From: Bacilli bacterium
GTDB lineage: Bacteria; Bacillota_I; Bacilli_A; ML615J-28; CAG-313
Assembly (NCBI GenBank): GCA_017937305.1
Contig: JAGBDV010000004.1
Span: 1 to 44,303 of the forward strand
Direction: 5' to 3'
Length of the DNA: 44,303 nucleotides
Each line of letters starts with the position of its first letter. Position 1 is the stretch's first letter. The position numbers were made by a program, and so were the translations under genes. Shown one piece after another: positions 1 through 7,357 of this stretch. The notes beneath the pieces were generated by a model. It saw only the letters and a program-made list of their open reading frames with translations. It was not told the DNA's origin and searched no databases.

Positions 1-133
1 ATAAGATTAATGGTCAAGCCATTAAAAAAAAATACACAGTGTGTCAAAATGAGTCGAATGATATAGCTAATTTAACTACCTATTGTCATTTACATAGCAC
101 TCAGGTGCGTCGATACTTTGAGTTACGTAGCAC
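1..133. other. Intergenic flank before repeat copy A
   Basis: I see no gene here. A short hairpin (AATGG/CCATT, 9-23) is followed by an A-run. The right half contains TAGC-centred words at about 64, 95 and 128, spaced 31-33 bases, the last two sharing the word TAGCACT. They run directly into the left end of repeat copy A. Copies B and D are preceded in the same way by short repeats of 30-base period. Confidence 0.4.
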
Positions 134-405
134 TGACACATTTTTTGAAGTCTATTAGTCTTCAAATATGAAGGCTAATTTTTTATTTTGAAGACTATTT
201 TGCTTGAAATATAGTGAAATAATCTATTTTTTATACATTTATGAAACATTTAGATTTAAACAATTGGTGAGACTTACCACGGACTCGAACCCTTAACTTA
301 CGGGTGTCAAACCTTTAGTTTTGATGGGACTCGAACCTATAAGAGATAATTGTGGAAATATATTTGGAATTATGGTATAATAACTATTAGATAAATTAGA
401 ATTTA
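134..405 (+). repeat. Dispersed intergenic element, copy A
   Basis: The left end is TGACACATTTTTT. Hairpin 1 is 154-164/169-179 followed by a T-run. Hairpin 2 is 192-203/214-225 (one mismatch) followed by T's. Next come ATGAAACATTTAG, then three T-arm-like motifs at 281-291 (GGACTCGAACC), 303-313 and 327-337, spaced 22 and 24 bases. The right end carries an extended -10 (TGGTATAAT, TATAAT at 376-381) and the block TTAGATAAATTAGAATTTA. The same order recurs at 1677, 7842, 10244 and 14421. It ends the unit on the left and appears to start transcription into the next gene. Confidence 0.85.
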
Positions 406-418
406 TATGTCAAACATC

Positions 419-447
419 TTCACAATATATAGAATAAATGATATAAT
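419..447 (+). promoter_or_regulatory. Promoter of the riboswitch-controlled transporter gene
   Basis: A -35 TTCACA (419-424) and a perfect -10 TATAAT (442-447) are separated by 17 bases. Transcription would start near 454, just ahead of the S-box-like aptamer. It lies about 60 bases downstream of the copy A extended -10, so the gene may have two promoters. Confidence 0.6.
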
Positions 448-460
448 TAAATTACCATAA

Positions 461-548
461 AGAGAAGACGAGAGACAAACTCTATGACTCTTCAGCAACC
501 AGCCTATAGGTATGGTGCTAAAGCTTGAATGATGGGTGAATAATAAAT
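461..548 (+). promoter_or_regulatory. S-box-like (SAM-I clan) riboswitch
   Basis: The segment has the hallmark core of SAM-I aptamers: a GAGAG/CTCTT helix, then CAGCAACC, a short P3 hairpin around CCTATAGG, and the near-invariant GGTGCTAAA. The usual K-turn and P2b hairpin inside P2 seem to be replaced by a short loop, and P4 is weak, so this may be a SAM-I/IV-like variant. A terminator hairpin follows directly, then the EamA transporter. SAM binding would be expected to switch the transporter off. The primary motifs are clear; the exact class is inferred. Confidence 0.65.
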
Positions 549-556
549 GTAATTAT

Positions 557-588
557 CTCTCATCTTTTACGATGGGAGTTTTTATTTT
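557..588 (+). terminator. Riboswitch expression-platform terminator
   Basis: CTCTCATC (557-564) pairs with GATGGGAG (571-578) around a TTTTAC loop, with one G-T wobble, and a T-rich run follows. The 5' arm contains TCTCT, which could also pair with AGAGA near 461, offering an alternative fold that would couple aptamer and terminator. Confidence 0.75.
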
Positions 589-613
589 GTTTAGGTAGAA
601 ACGAGGTATCATT

Positions 614-1510
614 ATGTTATGGTTAATTTTAGCACTTATAGGTGCAATTTCTACATCACTTACAACAATTTTTGCCAAAATTGGAATTAAAGATGTAAAA
701 TCAAATTTTGCTACAGCTTATAGGACAGGTGTAGTTATAATTTGTTGTGTTGTAATGTGTTTGATTACTGGTAGTATAAAAGATATTGGTAATTTAACTC
801 TACAAAATTGGATATTTTTAATTTTTTCAGGATTGGCAACTGCTTGTTCATGGCTATGCTATTATAAGGCTATCAAATTAGGAGATATTAATAAAGTAGC
901 TCCTATTGACAAATCAAGCTTTGTATTAACGAGTATTTTGTTTTTAATATTCTTTTTTAATGATACGACTAAAGGAGGAAGCATATTGATAATATGCATG
1001 CTTATTTTATCTATTGTATTAATGTTGATTGGAACAATTTTTATGATTAATAAAAAAGATGGACAAAAAACAAAATCAAAAGCTTGGCTAATATATGCAA
1101 TAGCATCAGCTATATTTGCTAGTCTAGTGGCCTTATTTGTTAAGATAGGGTTAAAAAATATATCTTCTGATTTGGGTACGTTACTTAGAACGATTATTGT
1201 TTTTGTATTTGCTTCAATAATAGCATTGTCTAAAAAAGAATATAAAGGTATTTTAAAAATTACAAATAAGAGTTTGATATTCCTTACACTTTCTGGTTTG
1301 GCTACGGGTGGAGCATGGTTATGTGAGTACTATGCATTAAATATTGCTGGTGTGAATCCGATAGCAGTAAATTCAATTGGAAAACTCTCTATTTTATTAA
1401 CTATGTTATTTTCATTTATTGTATTAAAAGAAAAATTCAATAAAAAATCTCTAGTAGGATTAAGTTTATTAACTATAGGTATTATTTTGATAATTATTTT
1501 TAGTTTATAA
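614..1510 (+). CDS. EamA/DMT-superfamily transporter, probably for a methionine/SAM-related metabolite
   Basis: A 298-residue integral membrane protein of about ten hydrophobic segments, made of two homologous EamA halves (about 1-140 and 155-298). Both halves contain a repeated pattern (K-I-G-I/L-K, T-x-x-R-T, SGLATxxxWLCxYYA), as expected for drug/metabolite transporters. The length is normal for the family. The start has a GAGG ribosome site at 603-606. An S-box-like riboswitch and terminator lie upstream, so the substrate is probably methionine, SAM or a related sulfur metabolite; sequence alone does not fix it. The gene stands alone between copies A and B of the dispersed element. The family is certain, the substrate is inference from regulation. 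Confidence 0.85.
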   Translation: MLWLILALIGAISTSLTTIFAKIGIKDVKSNFATAYRTGVVIICCVVMCLITGSIKDIGNLTLQNWIFLIFSGLATACSWLCYYKAIKLGDINKVAPIDKSSFVLTSILFLIFFFNDTTKGGSILIICMLILSIVLMLIGTIFMINKKDGQKTKSKAWLIYAIASAIFASLVALFVKIGLKNISSDLGTLLRTIIVFVFASIIALSKKEYKGILKITNKSLIFLTLSGLATGGAWLCEYYALNIAGVNPIAVNSIGKLSILLTMLFSFIVLKEKFNKKSLVGLSLLTIGIILIIIFSL

Positions 1511-1599
1511 TCAAACTATTAAATTCCTATTTAACGATTAGTTAATGAAACTTTTAGTATAATTTAAAATTTATATAGTACTACTAAAAGTTGCATCGT

Positions 1600-1676
1600 G
1601 AAACATTTTGTAGCGTAAAACTAGGATATGAAACATTTAGTAGCGTAAATGCTTAAAATGAAACATTTAGTAGTAA
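1600..1676 (+). repeat. Three 30-bp-period direct repeats ahead of copy B
   Basis: GAAACATTT(A/T)GTAGCGTAAA begins at 1600 and 1630, and a shortened unit begins at 1660: an exact 30-base period with about 10 variable bases between cores. The last unit runs straight into the TGACACATTTTTT left end of copy B. The GAAACATTTAG core also occurs inside the dispersed elements. The order resembles an iteron-type protein-binding array; the function is unknown. Confidence 0.75.
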
Positions 1677-1950
1677 TGACACATTTTTTGAAATCTATAG
1701 GTCTTCTGAAAAGAGGATCTATTTTTTTATTTATGTAGGTTATTTTGCTTGAAATATAGTGAAATAGTCTCTTTTTTTATAAATTTATGAAACATTTAGA
1801 TTTAATGACAATAGTTGTAAATACAACTATTGGAGACTGACCACGGACTCGAACCATTGTTTTACGGGTGTCGAACCTTTAGTTCTTGCGGGACTCGAAC
1901 CTGTAAGAGATTTATAATTTGACTCGTAATATTTACTAATGGTATAATAT
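1677..1950 (+). repeat. Dispersed intergenic element, copy B
   Basis: The left end is TGACACATTTTTTGAAATC. Hairpin 1 is 1697-1706/1713-1722 plus a T-run. Hairpin 2 is 1737-1748/1759-1770 plus T's; the C-A mismatch of copy A is a T-G pair here. ATGAAACATTTAGATTTAA follows, then a perfect 10-bp dyad (1810-1819/1822-1831), then three T-arm-like motifs at 1845-1855, 1867-1877 and 1891-1901, with the same 22- and 24-base spacing as copy A. It ends in a strong promoter. This is the most complete copy. Confidence 0.9.
1919..1948 (+). promoter_or_regulatory. Promoter at the right end of copy B
   Basis: TTGACT (1919-1924), an 18-base spacer and TATAAT (1943-1948) preceded by TGG (extended -10). The same TTGAC-18-TATAAT arrangement ends copy D. 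It would drive the lipoprotein gene at 2063 through a ~110-base leader. Confidence 0.75.
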
Positions 1951-1960
1951 ATATGAAGAA

Positions 1961-2014
1961 ATAAAACTTTTTGTCACTTTTTACTAAGTTAAATTGTTTC
2001 ATATATGAAAGGCT
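1961..2014 (+). promoter_or_regulatory. Conserved 5' leader block
   Basis: An AAACTTTTTGTCACTTTTTA-type block ends in a small TTTCATATATGAAA dyad. Related sequence lies just downstream of the promoters at 3194 and 10483, each ahead of a surface-protein gene. It may be a shared leader-RNA or protein-binding element, or simply part of a longer form of the dispersed element. Confidence 0.55.
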
Positions 2015-2062
2015 CAAAAAAATTTTATAGTTATTTGTTATATAGATAGGAGGTAAACTTTA

Positions 2063-3073
2063 ATGAAAAAAATATTAGTTAGTATACTTTTATTTGTATT
2101 TTTAAGTTTTTTATCAGGATGTAATATGCAATTAATTGAATTAAGTGATGGTTATTATAATGGGGAACTAGTATGCCAACACATTGCAGTATCTAGTTGG
2201 GTTACAGATATTAATATTAAAATAGAAAATAATAATTTATTTATTGATAATGATAAAGTAGGAAAAATAAATTCAGTTGAACTTTCCGATTCAATATTAA
2301 ATTTTGAAAAGTTATCTTATGCTAATGATTATGAAAGTGAACTTAAAGAATTAGAAAAAGTAAAAAATGGGTATTATGTAAAAGATACAACCTTTTTAGA
2401 TGATAGTGGAGAAATTTATATTGTTGAAAATAATGGTAAAATGTATCTTTTTATTATTTATAAGTCTGGTTTTAATGATTATGAAATTCTTAAAGGATAT
2501 TATTTAAATGATGTAGTAAAACTAAACTTTACTGATTATTCTGGTGGATGTATAATAATGCAACATCAAGAAGAAGTTAAGATTGGTTCAAAATATGATT
2601 TAACGATGGTTAAAGAATTATTATTTGTTGATGCTTTTATTGATTTAGAGACTCTTACAATATACACAGATTATATTACACCAACAAAGAATATAGAATT
2701 AATATCATATAATAACGGAGTATATGATGATTATATTATTGAATATATTATTAAAAATGAAGAATTAGAGTTTTCAAATGGTTTTTATACTTTAGAAGAA
2801 TTTAAAAAGCATCAATATCAAATTAATGAAGATGAAGTCATAATTGTTTGTGATAATGTTACTTATAAATTTGGTAAATCTTATCAATTAAGTGAGTGCT
2901 ATTATTTAAAAGAAATAATTAGTAATAAAACTTTATTTGATGATTTAAATAAAGCTAGAAATGATTTAGATATTTTATTTGGTAATAGTACTTATGATTG
3001 TAGTTTAATTCAAGTAGAATTATCCGAAAACGGCTTTGTTATTAAGTTATCAGAACATTTTTTGGCAGGATAA
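2063..3073 (+). CDS. Surface lipoprotein of unknown function
   Basis: 336 residues with a signal peptide and an LSGC lipobox (lipidated Cys20), so it is exported and membrane-anchored. The start is fixed by AGGAGG at 2048-2053. The mature part is acidic, rich in Asn, Asp, Tyr and Ile, and probably beta-rich, with no catalytic motif or domain I recognise. It has only four Cys (20, and single ones around 38, 158 and 277), unlike the neighbouring lipoproteins, which carry paired CxxC motifs. It is first in a run of five lipoprotein genes and is expressed from the copy B promoter. Codon use is strongly AT-biased, as in the rest of the accessory region. Confidence 0.75.
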   Translation: MKKILVSILLFVFLSFLSGCNMQLIELSDGYYNGELVCQHIAVSSWVTDINIKIENNNLFIDNDKVGKINSVELSDSILNFEKLSYANDYESELKELEKVKNGYYVKDTTFLDDSGEIYIVENNGKMYLFIIYKSGFNDYEILKGYYLNDVVKLNFTDYSGGCIIMQHQEEVKIGSKYDLTMVKELLFVDAFIDLETLTIYTDYITPTKNIELISYNNGVYDDYIIEYIIKNEELEFSNGFYTLEEFKKHQYQINEDEVIIVCDNVTYKFGKSYQLSECYYLKEIISNKTLFDDLNKARNDLDILFGNSTYDCSLIQVELSENGFVIKLSEHFLAG

Positions 3074-3137
3074 TACAGGTAGAAGTTTTACAATCTGAAA
3101 AGAATAACTCATAATATTAAAAAGTAAATAACCAAAC

Positions 3138-3172
3138 AAAGCTAGTTAACCAAAAAAGTTAGCTGGCTTTTT
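3138..3172 (+). terminator. Terminator, first of a near-identical pair
   Basis: A 13-bp stem AAAGCTAGTTAAC/GTTAGCTGGCTTT (3138-3150/3158-3170) is followed only by a short T-run. The homologous terminator at 6416 has C-G where this one has T-G, so the pairing is conserved. The similarity continues about 18 bases beyond the stem (AATAGTAGA-ATAAATG). Confidence 0.8.
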
Positions 3173-3190
3173 GAATAGTAGAAATAAATG

Positions 3191-3256
3191 TGGTATTATT
3201 AAAATATAAAAGTTTTTGTCAATTTTTACTAGTTTAAATTGTTTTATATATGAAAG
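3191..3256 (+). promoter_or_regulatory. Extended -10 promoter with the conserved leader block
   Basis: TGG precedes TATTAT (3194-3199). After it come TTTTTGTCAATTTTTACTAG and TTTTATATATGAAA, a diverged copy of the leader downstream of copy B. The rest of the dispersed element is missing, so this looks like a partial copy. Between here and the ATG at 3388 there is one small hairpin (TCTCTT/AAGAGA near 3266-3280), a second possible -10 at 3314-3319, and nothing coding. Confidence 0.5.
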
Positions 3257-3387
3257 AATAAAAGTTCTCTTAAAAAGAGATAGTATTCTAGTGCATAAAT
3301 TTAAATTATGTATTATAATATAAATAAGTAAAATAGTTCCAACAAAAAAGGACTTTTATTTGTTATATTAATAGGAGGTAAATTTAT

Positions 3388-4587
3388 ATGAAGAAAATAT
3401 TAGTTAGTTTGTTTTTATTAGTATTTGGACTATGTTTAGTTGGGTGTGATAATTTTGGAATAATTAATATTCCTAGTTCAGATAGCATTTTAATTACAAA
3501 ATATGATAATACACAAGAAATACAAACAATAATAGTAGAAGAACTTGAAGTTATTGAACATATTACACATAATTTTAACTCTTTAACAGTAAGCAAAATG
3601 GATTACATAAAGCCTCATGAAACAATGTATACTTTTATTTTTTATGATTGCACAAATGAAAATGAAAGTAAAGTAGTCAAAAAAGTAGAAGTTGAAACAA
3701 CTCAATGTTTATCATTTGATGATAGTAATGAAGTTTATGGAATAAATAAAGGGGAAATAGATCTTGAATATATTGATTCATTATTTACAACTTATTTAAA
3801 CATTGAATGGCAATCTAATGAAACACATCATTGGTATAAATCAAACAGTGACACAATGTATTGTTACGGTGAACACCAAAACTTTGATGCAGATTTAATT
3901 TGCGATATTTGTGGTTGTGGATTAGAATTGCAAGTTCCTACAAATCATTTCCTTCGTAATCAATTAGGTTGTGAATGGCTAAACGAAATAAAAGTTGATG
4001 ATATTAATGAAATTAAAATAATTACTGAAAGTGTAGGAGTTGCTCCAGGTGTGTTAAAAAATATTGCCAGTTCTATAGACAAAACAGTAATTTCAAAAAT
4101 TTATGAAAATTGTTATTGGTTAGATACTATTCCTATATCAAAAGAAGAAGGTCAAATTTCTGGTGGTAGAGCTACTACTATAAGATTTATATTAAATGAT
4201 TCAACAGTAAAAGAAATATACATTAATAATGGAAATTATAAAGACCCAAATGCATATTATTACAAATTATTATATATTCCAAAATTTAGTGAAAATGATG
4301 AATATGAAAGTAGTTATGGATTTATAACTTATCTAGATACTTTTGAAGTATACACGTTAGATGGATTAAAATTAGGAAGTTTTAGTGGTCTATCAGAATA
4401 TGAATTTATTAAATATCCTTATGACTACATTGAGGAAAATGAAGATTTAGGTTATATTGAAACTGAATTTGGAAGAATATACATCCATAGCTATGATGTG
4501 TTCTATATCAAAGATGGTAATGTTTATGAATTTTATTTAATTACCAGTGAAAGAACTTTTTATGATTTATTCAGTATGGATGACTAA
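3388..4587 (+). CDS. Surface lipoprotein with a Cys-rich zinc-ribbon-like insert
   Basis: 399 residues. The signal peptide ends in an LVGC lipobox (Cys20), and AGGAGG at 3373-3378 fixes the start. A central stretch (about residues 145-195) contains HHWYK, then YGEHQNFDADLICDICGCG: His and paired Cys in CxxC spacing, resembling a structural zinc knuckle common in surface proteins of Bacillota. The rest is acidic and probably beta-rich, without an enzymatic signature. The first 20 residues are nearly identical to those of the lipoprotein at 2063, suggesting duplication or exchange of the signal-peptide region. Function not recognised. Confidence 0.75.
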   Translation: MKKILVSLFLLVFGLCLVGCDNFGIINIPSSDSILITKYDNTQEIQTIIVEELEVIEHITHNFNSLTVSKMDYIKPHETMYTFIFYDCTNENESKVVKKVEVETTQCLSFDDSNEVYGINKGEIDLEYIDSLFTTYLNIEWQSNETHHWYKSNSDTMYCYGEHQNFDADLICDICGCGLELQVPTNHFLRNQLGCEWLNEIKVDDINEIKIITESVGVAPGVLKNIASSIDKTVISKIYENCYWLDTIPISKEEGQISGGRATTIRFILNDSTVKEIYINNGNYKDPNAYYYKLLYIPKFSENDEYESSYGFITYLDTFEVYTLDGLKLGSFSGLSEYEFIKYPYDYIEENEDLGYIETEFGRIYIHSYDVFYIKDGNVYEFYLITSERTFYDLFSMDD

Positions 4588-4618
4588 ATTTGTTAGTGAT
4601 TAATGAGGAATAAAAATT

Positions 4619-5533
4619 ATGAAGAAATTTGTATTTATATTTTTATGTTTAATAAGTTTATTTGGCCTTACTGCGTGTAATGCTTCATATGAAGAAAAAA
4701 AGTTTTTTTCTGAAGAAGTTTTAAGCCAAGCTAAATTAAATGATATTCCAGTGCCTGCTAATATAGAAAATTCAGTTATTCAGTATGGTAATAAATTATA
4801 TTTAAAACTTACTGATGATGAATATGTTCAATATGTAGCAAGTGTATTAAATTATTTAAAAACAAAGGAAGATATATATTATTTAGGATATTCTGTAGGA
4901 AGTGGATTAGTTGCAGAGATGTTTCCATACAATGAAATAGCTCCATTAACTGAAAATTATAAAGAAACACTAGATAATCATCATTTCTTCTTCTCAAAAG
5001 AAAATGGAATAGATGACAAACACTTTTTATCTGCGCCAGTTGAAATAGATATAAAAAGAGTTAACGCAGAACTTACATATAAAAAGTTTCAATATAATAC
5101 TCAAATTATAATAAATGAAGGTCATTCTGCACAGGCACAATGGAACATTTGTGGTGCTATACATACATTTGATGAAGGAAAAGAATATAAAATCCCTGGT
5201 AGTAATAATACAGTAACTGAATATACATGTATTCATTGTGGTAGTACTGAAATGTCAGACTTCATTGGAGATATGAAAATGTATAATATAATTATTGAAG
5301 ACACAAATGCAGATCATTATATTATTAAAAAAAGTGATAGTGTTCCATCTGGTGTTATAGTAAGCATTGTAACTCAAAAATTAATTGATGCAGATATTAA
5401 ATTTATTGTTAATGGAACGGAAATAAAACCAAATGAAACTGAAGATGACAAGTGGAGTTATGACTTTATAATGCCTTGTTGCGATGTTGTTATAACAACT
5501 GAACTTATTACAGGTTCTCCTAATTTAGAATAG
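4619..5533 (+). CDS. Surface lipoprotein with a CxxC knuckle and C-terminal beta domain
   Basis: 304 residues with an LTAC lipobox (Cys20). Around residues 175-205 it has CGAIHTFDEGK and YTCIHCGS, a His/Cys arrangement like that of the upstream lipoprotein. The C-terminal ~85 residues (V-P-S-G-V-I-V-S-I ... F-I-V-N-G-T-E-I ... F-I-M-P-C-C-D-V-V-I) follow a small beta-sandwich pattern seen as a repeat in bacterial surface proteins (ending in MPxxDV). It starts 31 bases after the previous stop with a GAGGAA ribosome site and is probably cotranscribed. Role unknown; adhesion or ligand binding is only a guess. Confidence 0.7.
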   Translation: MKKFVFIFLCLISLFGLTACNASYEEKKFFSEEVLSQAKLNDIPVPANIENSVIQYGNKLYLKLTDDEYVQYVASVLNYLKTKEDIYYLGYSVGSGLVAEMFPYNEIAPLTENYKETLDNHHFFFSKENGIDDKHFLSAPVEIDIKRVNAELTYKKFQYNTQIIINEGHSAQAQWNICGAIHTFDEGKEYKIPGSNNTVTEYTCIHCGSTEMSDFIGDMKMYNIIIEDTNADHYIIKKSDSVPSGVIVSIVTQKLIDADIKFIVNGTEIKPNETEDDKWSYDFIMPCCDVVITTELITGSPNLE

Positions 5534-5554
5534 AAAAGAAAGAGGTAAATTTAT

Positions 5555-5977
5555 ATGAAGAAAATTATAGTATTATTTGTAAGTGTATTATTAATGTTTT
5601 GTATGACAGGGTGCTCTAAAGCAGTGGACTGGGATAAAGATATTAAAAAATTAGAAGATGCAGGATATGTGGTTGAAAATGCTGGAAGTGAAAATTTAGA
5701 GGATGCAACTAAAAGTATTAATTCAGAAATTAAACTTGATGGTGGGGATTTTACAGTTGAAGTAGTTAAATATGCTCCTATGGTAAAAGATAAGGATTAT
5801 GACTATCAATGTATATTAATTCAATTTGCCACTAAGGAACAAGCAAAAAAATATTATGATTTAAGAATAGAAAATCGCATTGAAGGTAGTAAAAATAAAT
5901 TTTATGTATATGAAGATGTGGTTATTCTTGTCGATAATGCTTTGGCAGTAGAAATTTTAGGATATGATTTCAAGTAA
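5555..5977 (+). CDS. Small lipoprotein, paralogue of the next gene
   Basis: 140 residues with an MTGC lipobox (Cys20) and an AGAGGT ribosome site. The mature domain begins with an L-E-D-A-G-Y-V-V-E motif and later has a pattern around FATKEQAKKYYD. The following gene shares Y-E-D-A-G-Y-I-V-E and a comparable Y-K-D-E-E-T-A-S-S-Y segment, so the two are diverged tandem duplicates of one small alpha/beta lipoprotein family. No function is recognised. It lies 21 bases after the previous gene, in the same apparent operon. Confidence 0.7.
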   Translation: MKKIIVLFVSVLLMFCMTGCSKAVDWDKDIKKLEDAGYVVENAGSENLEDATKSINSEIKLDGGDFTVEVVKYAPMVKDKDYDYQCILIQFATKEQAKKYYDLRIENRIEGSKNKFYVYEDVVILVDNALAVEILGYDFK

Positions 5978-6395
5978 TAAAATAAATAAAATAATTATAG
6001 TTTTATTTGCTTTATTGTTGTTGCCTCTTTCGGCTTGTAACAAATCAGAGCCAAAAGACATTACTTGTGAAGAAATAATAAAGGTATATGAAGATGCGGG
6101 ATATATTGTAGAGTATCATCTACATAAAGAAGAGATGACTGATTCAGATGTTATATGTAGTATTTGTATAAAGGATTCCAAAAATTCTAAAGATAACGTT
6201 TTATATATTGATAGATACAAAGATGAAGAAACTGCAAGTTCATATGTAAAAGATATGAAGTATAATGTTATAGTTTGGTTTATGTCATCTATATATGGAG
6301 AGAGTCGTTGGTTAAAATCAGAACAATATGGTGTTATTCATTATCATACTTATGATAGTAAAATGACAAAACCATTAGAAAGTTTAATGGAATAA
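5964..6395 (+). CDS. Small lipoprotein, tandem paralogue
   Basis: 143 residues; a longer N-region precedes the hydrophobic core and LSAC lipobox (Cys25). The ATG overlaps the end of the previous gene by 14 bases, implying coupled translation. The mature part shares the DAGY(I/V)VE opening with its upstream neighbour. It closes the lipoprotein run: the strong terminator at 6416 follows 21 bases later. Function unknown. Confidence 0.65.
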   Translation: MISSNKINKIIIVLFALLLLPLSACNKSEPKDITCEEIIKVYEDAGYIVEYHLHKEEMTDSDVICSICIKDSKNSKDNVLYIDRYKDEETASSYVKDMKYNVIVWFMSSIYGESRWLKSEQYGVIHYHTYDSKMTKPLESLME

Positions 6396-6415
6396 TAAAA
6401 AACAAATAATTCACT

Positions 6416-6452
6416 AAAGCTAGCTAACAACAAAAAAGTTAGCTGGCTTTTT
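6416..6452 (+). terminator. Terminator closing the lipoprotein operon
   Basis: A 13-bp stem AAAGCTAGCTAAC/GTTAGCTGGCTTT (6416-6428/6438-6450) followed by TT. It is the twin of the terminator at 3138, including ~18 bases of downstream sequence, so a short terminator-bearing segment has been duplicated around the lipoprotein genes. Confidence 0.8.
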
Positions 6453-6515
6453 AAATAGTAGAGATAAATGACGAAATGTGATATAATATTAACAACTAAA
6501 AAGGAGTATTACATT

Positions 6516-7034
6516 ATGGCAGATAAATCAATGTGGTTAATTTTTGAGATGTCACCCAAATTTACTTTTGATATTGATAAAATGTTAAATATATTCGAAA
6601 AGTTAATTGAAAAACTTAATTTAACTTATAACTATGAATATATGATTTTTAGTAAGACTTATTGGAAAAAAGGTTGGATGAAACATGATGAGTTACTAAA
6701 ACATAAGGGATCAATATCAGAAATTGATAAAGACACATTATTACAAATTAAAGATGAATGCAATGGTTTCTTTTGGGAATGTAAATATAAAAGAAAGTTC
6801 GTAATTCAGATTAGTTTTAGTTCATCCATTAACTTTAATGATAATACAGTAGATTATTATAGAATTGATTTTAATAGATATGATAAAATGTATTCAAATG
6901 AATTCATAAAAGAATTAGCACAAATTGTTAAAGAAGGAATTAATGCAAAAGATGAAATTGTAATAAAAAAACCTGAAAAAATAAGTGTTCAGGGTGGGGA
7001 AGTTTTAGAAGTAGTATTTAATGATTTTGAATAA
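6516..7034 (+). CDS. Hypothetical cytoplasmic protein
   Basis: 172 residues, starting at the ATG preceded by AAGGAG at 6501-6506; an upstream in-frame ATG at 6468 has no ribosome site and lies at the promoter. TATAAT at 6482-6487 with an upstream TGA (extended -10) would drive it. There is no signal peptide or membrane segment. The sequence is rich in aromatic and acidic residues (MWLIFEMSPKFTFDIDK; YWKKGWMKHDELL), and mixed alpha/beta structure is likely. Size and composition recall small immunity or antitoxin-like proteins, but no family motif supports that. Confidence 0.65.
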   Translation: MADKSMWLIFEMSPKFTFDIDKMLNIFEKLIEKLNLTYNYEYMIFSKTYWKKGWMKHDELLKHKGSISEIDKDTLLQIKDECNGFFWECKYKRKFVIQISFSSSINFNDNTVDYYRIDFNRYDKMYSNEFIKELAQIVKEGINAKDEIVIKKPEKISVQGGEVLEVVFNDFE

Positions 7035-7067
7035 CACATTACTTACACCACACCAAAGGAAGGGAAT

Positions 7068-7301
7068 ATGAATAGAACAATAAGGATAATTTCAATAATA
7101 GGAATACTCCTTACATGCACAATGCTAGTAGCGTTTAAATCACAAGAAACAAATACTAAATATATAAGAACAAACTATTTAAGTGAAACACATGGGAAGA
7201 CTTATGTAATAGAGTCACTTGAAGAATTAGAAGAGTATTATAATGCTAACAAAGAAAATAATACAATAATCAAAATATCAAAAATCAAAAATCATAGTTA
7301 A
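7068..7301 (+). CDS. Small secreted or membrane-anchored protein
   Basis: 77 residues with one hydrophobic N-terminal segment (about 6-24) and no lipobox, then a short charged tail rich in Glu, Asn and Lys (EELEEYYNANKENN). A GGAAGGGA ribosome site precedes the ATG. It follows the previous gene by 33 bases. It may be a signal-anchored peptide of unknown role; at this length, function cannot be judged. Confidence 0.5.
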   Translation: MNRTIRIISIIGILLTCTMLVAFKSQETNTKYIRTNYLSETHGKTYVIESLEELEEYYNANKENNTIIKISKIKNHS

Positions 7302-7307
7302 AAAAAC

Positions 7308-7337
7308 TTGCATAATGTATATCAAATGTAATACAAT
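7308..7337 (+). promoter_or_regulatory. Promoter of the RelB/Fic module
   Basis: TTGCAT (7308-7313), an 18-base spacer and TACAAT (7332-7337), placed 20 bases before the antitoxin-like ATG. Confidence 0.5.
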
Positions 7338-7357
7338 TATAGTGTGAGGTGTTTAAA

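Noticed and set aside
7..30. Terminator at the left edge
   Set aside because: The 5-bp hairpin is followed by A's, so it lacks the T-run on the + strand, and on the minus strand the T-run precedes it.
281..337. Degraded tRNA genes on the minus strand
   Set aside because: Only T-arm-like words occur, 22-24 bases apart; no acceptor, D-arm or anticodon arm can be folded around them.
1600..1676. CRISPR array (30-base periodic repeats)
   Set aside because: Only three imperfect units, the repeat cores are longer than the ~10-base 'spacers', and no cas genes are nearby.
6468..6515. Upstream start for the hypothetical protein at 6516
   Set aside because: No ribosome site, and the segment overlaps the -10 region of its own promoter; AAGGAG supports 6516.
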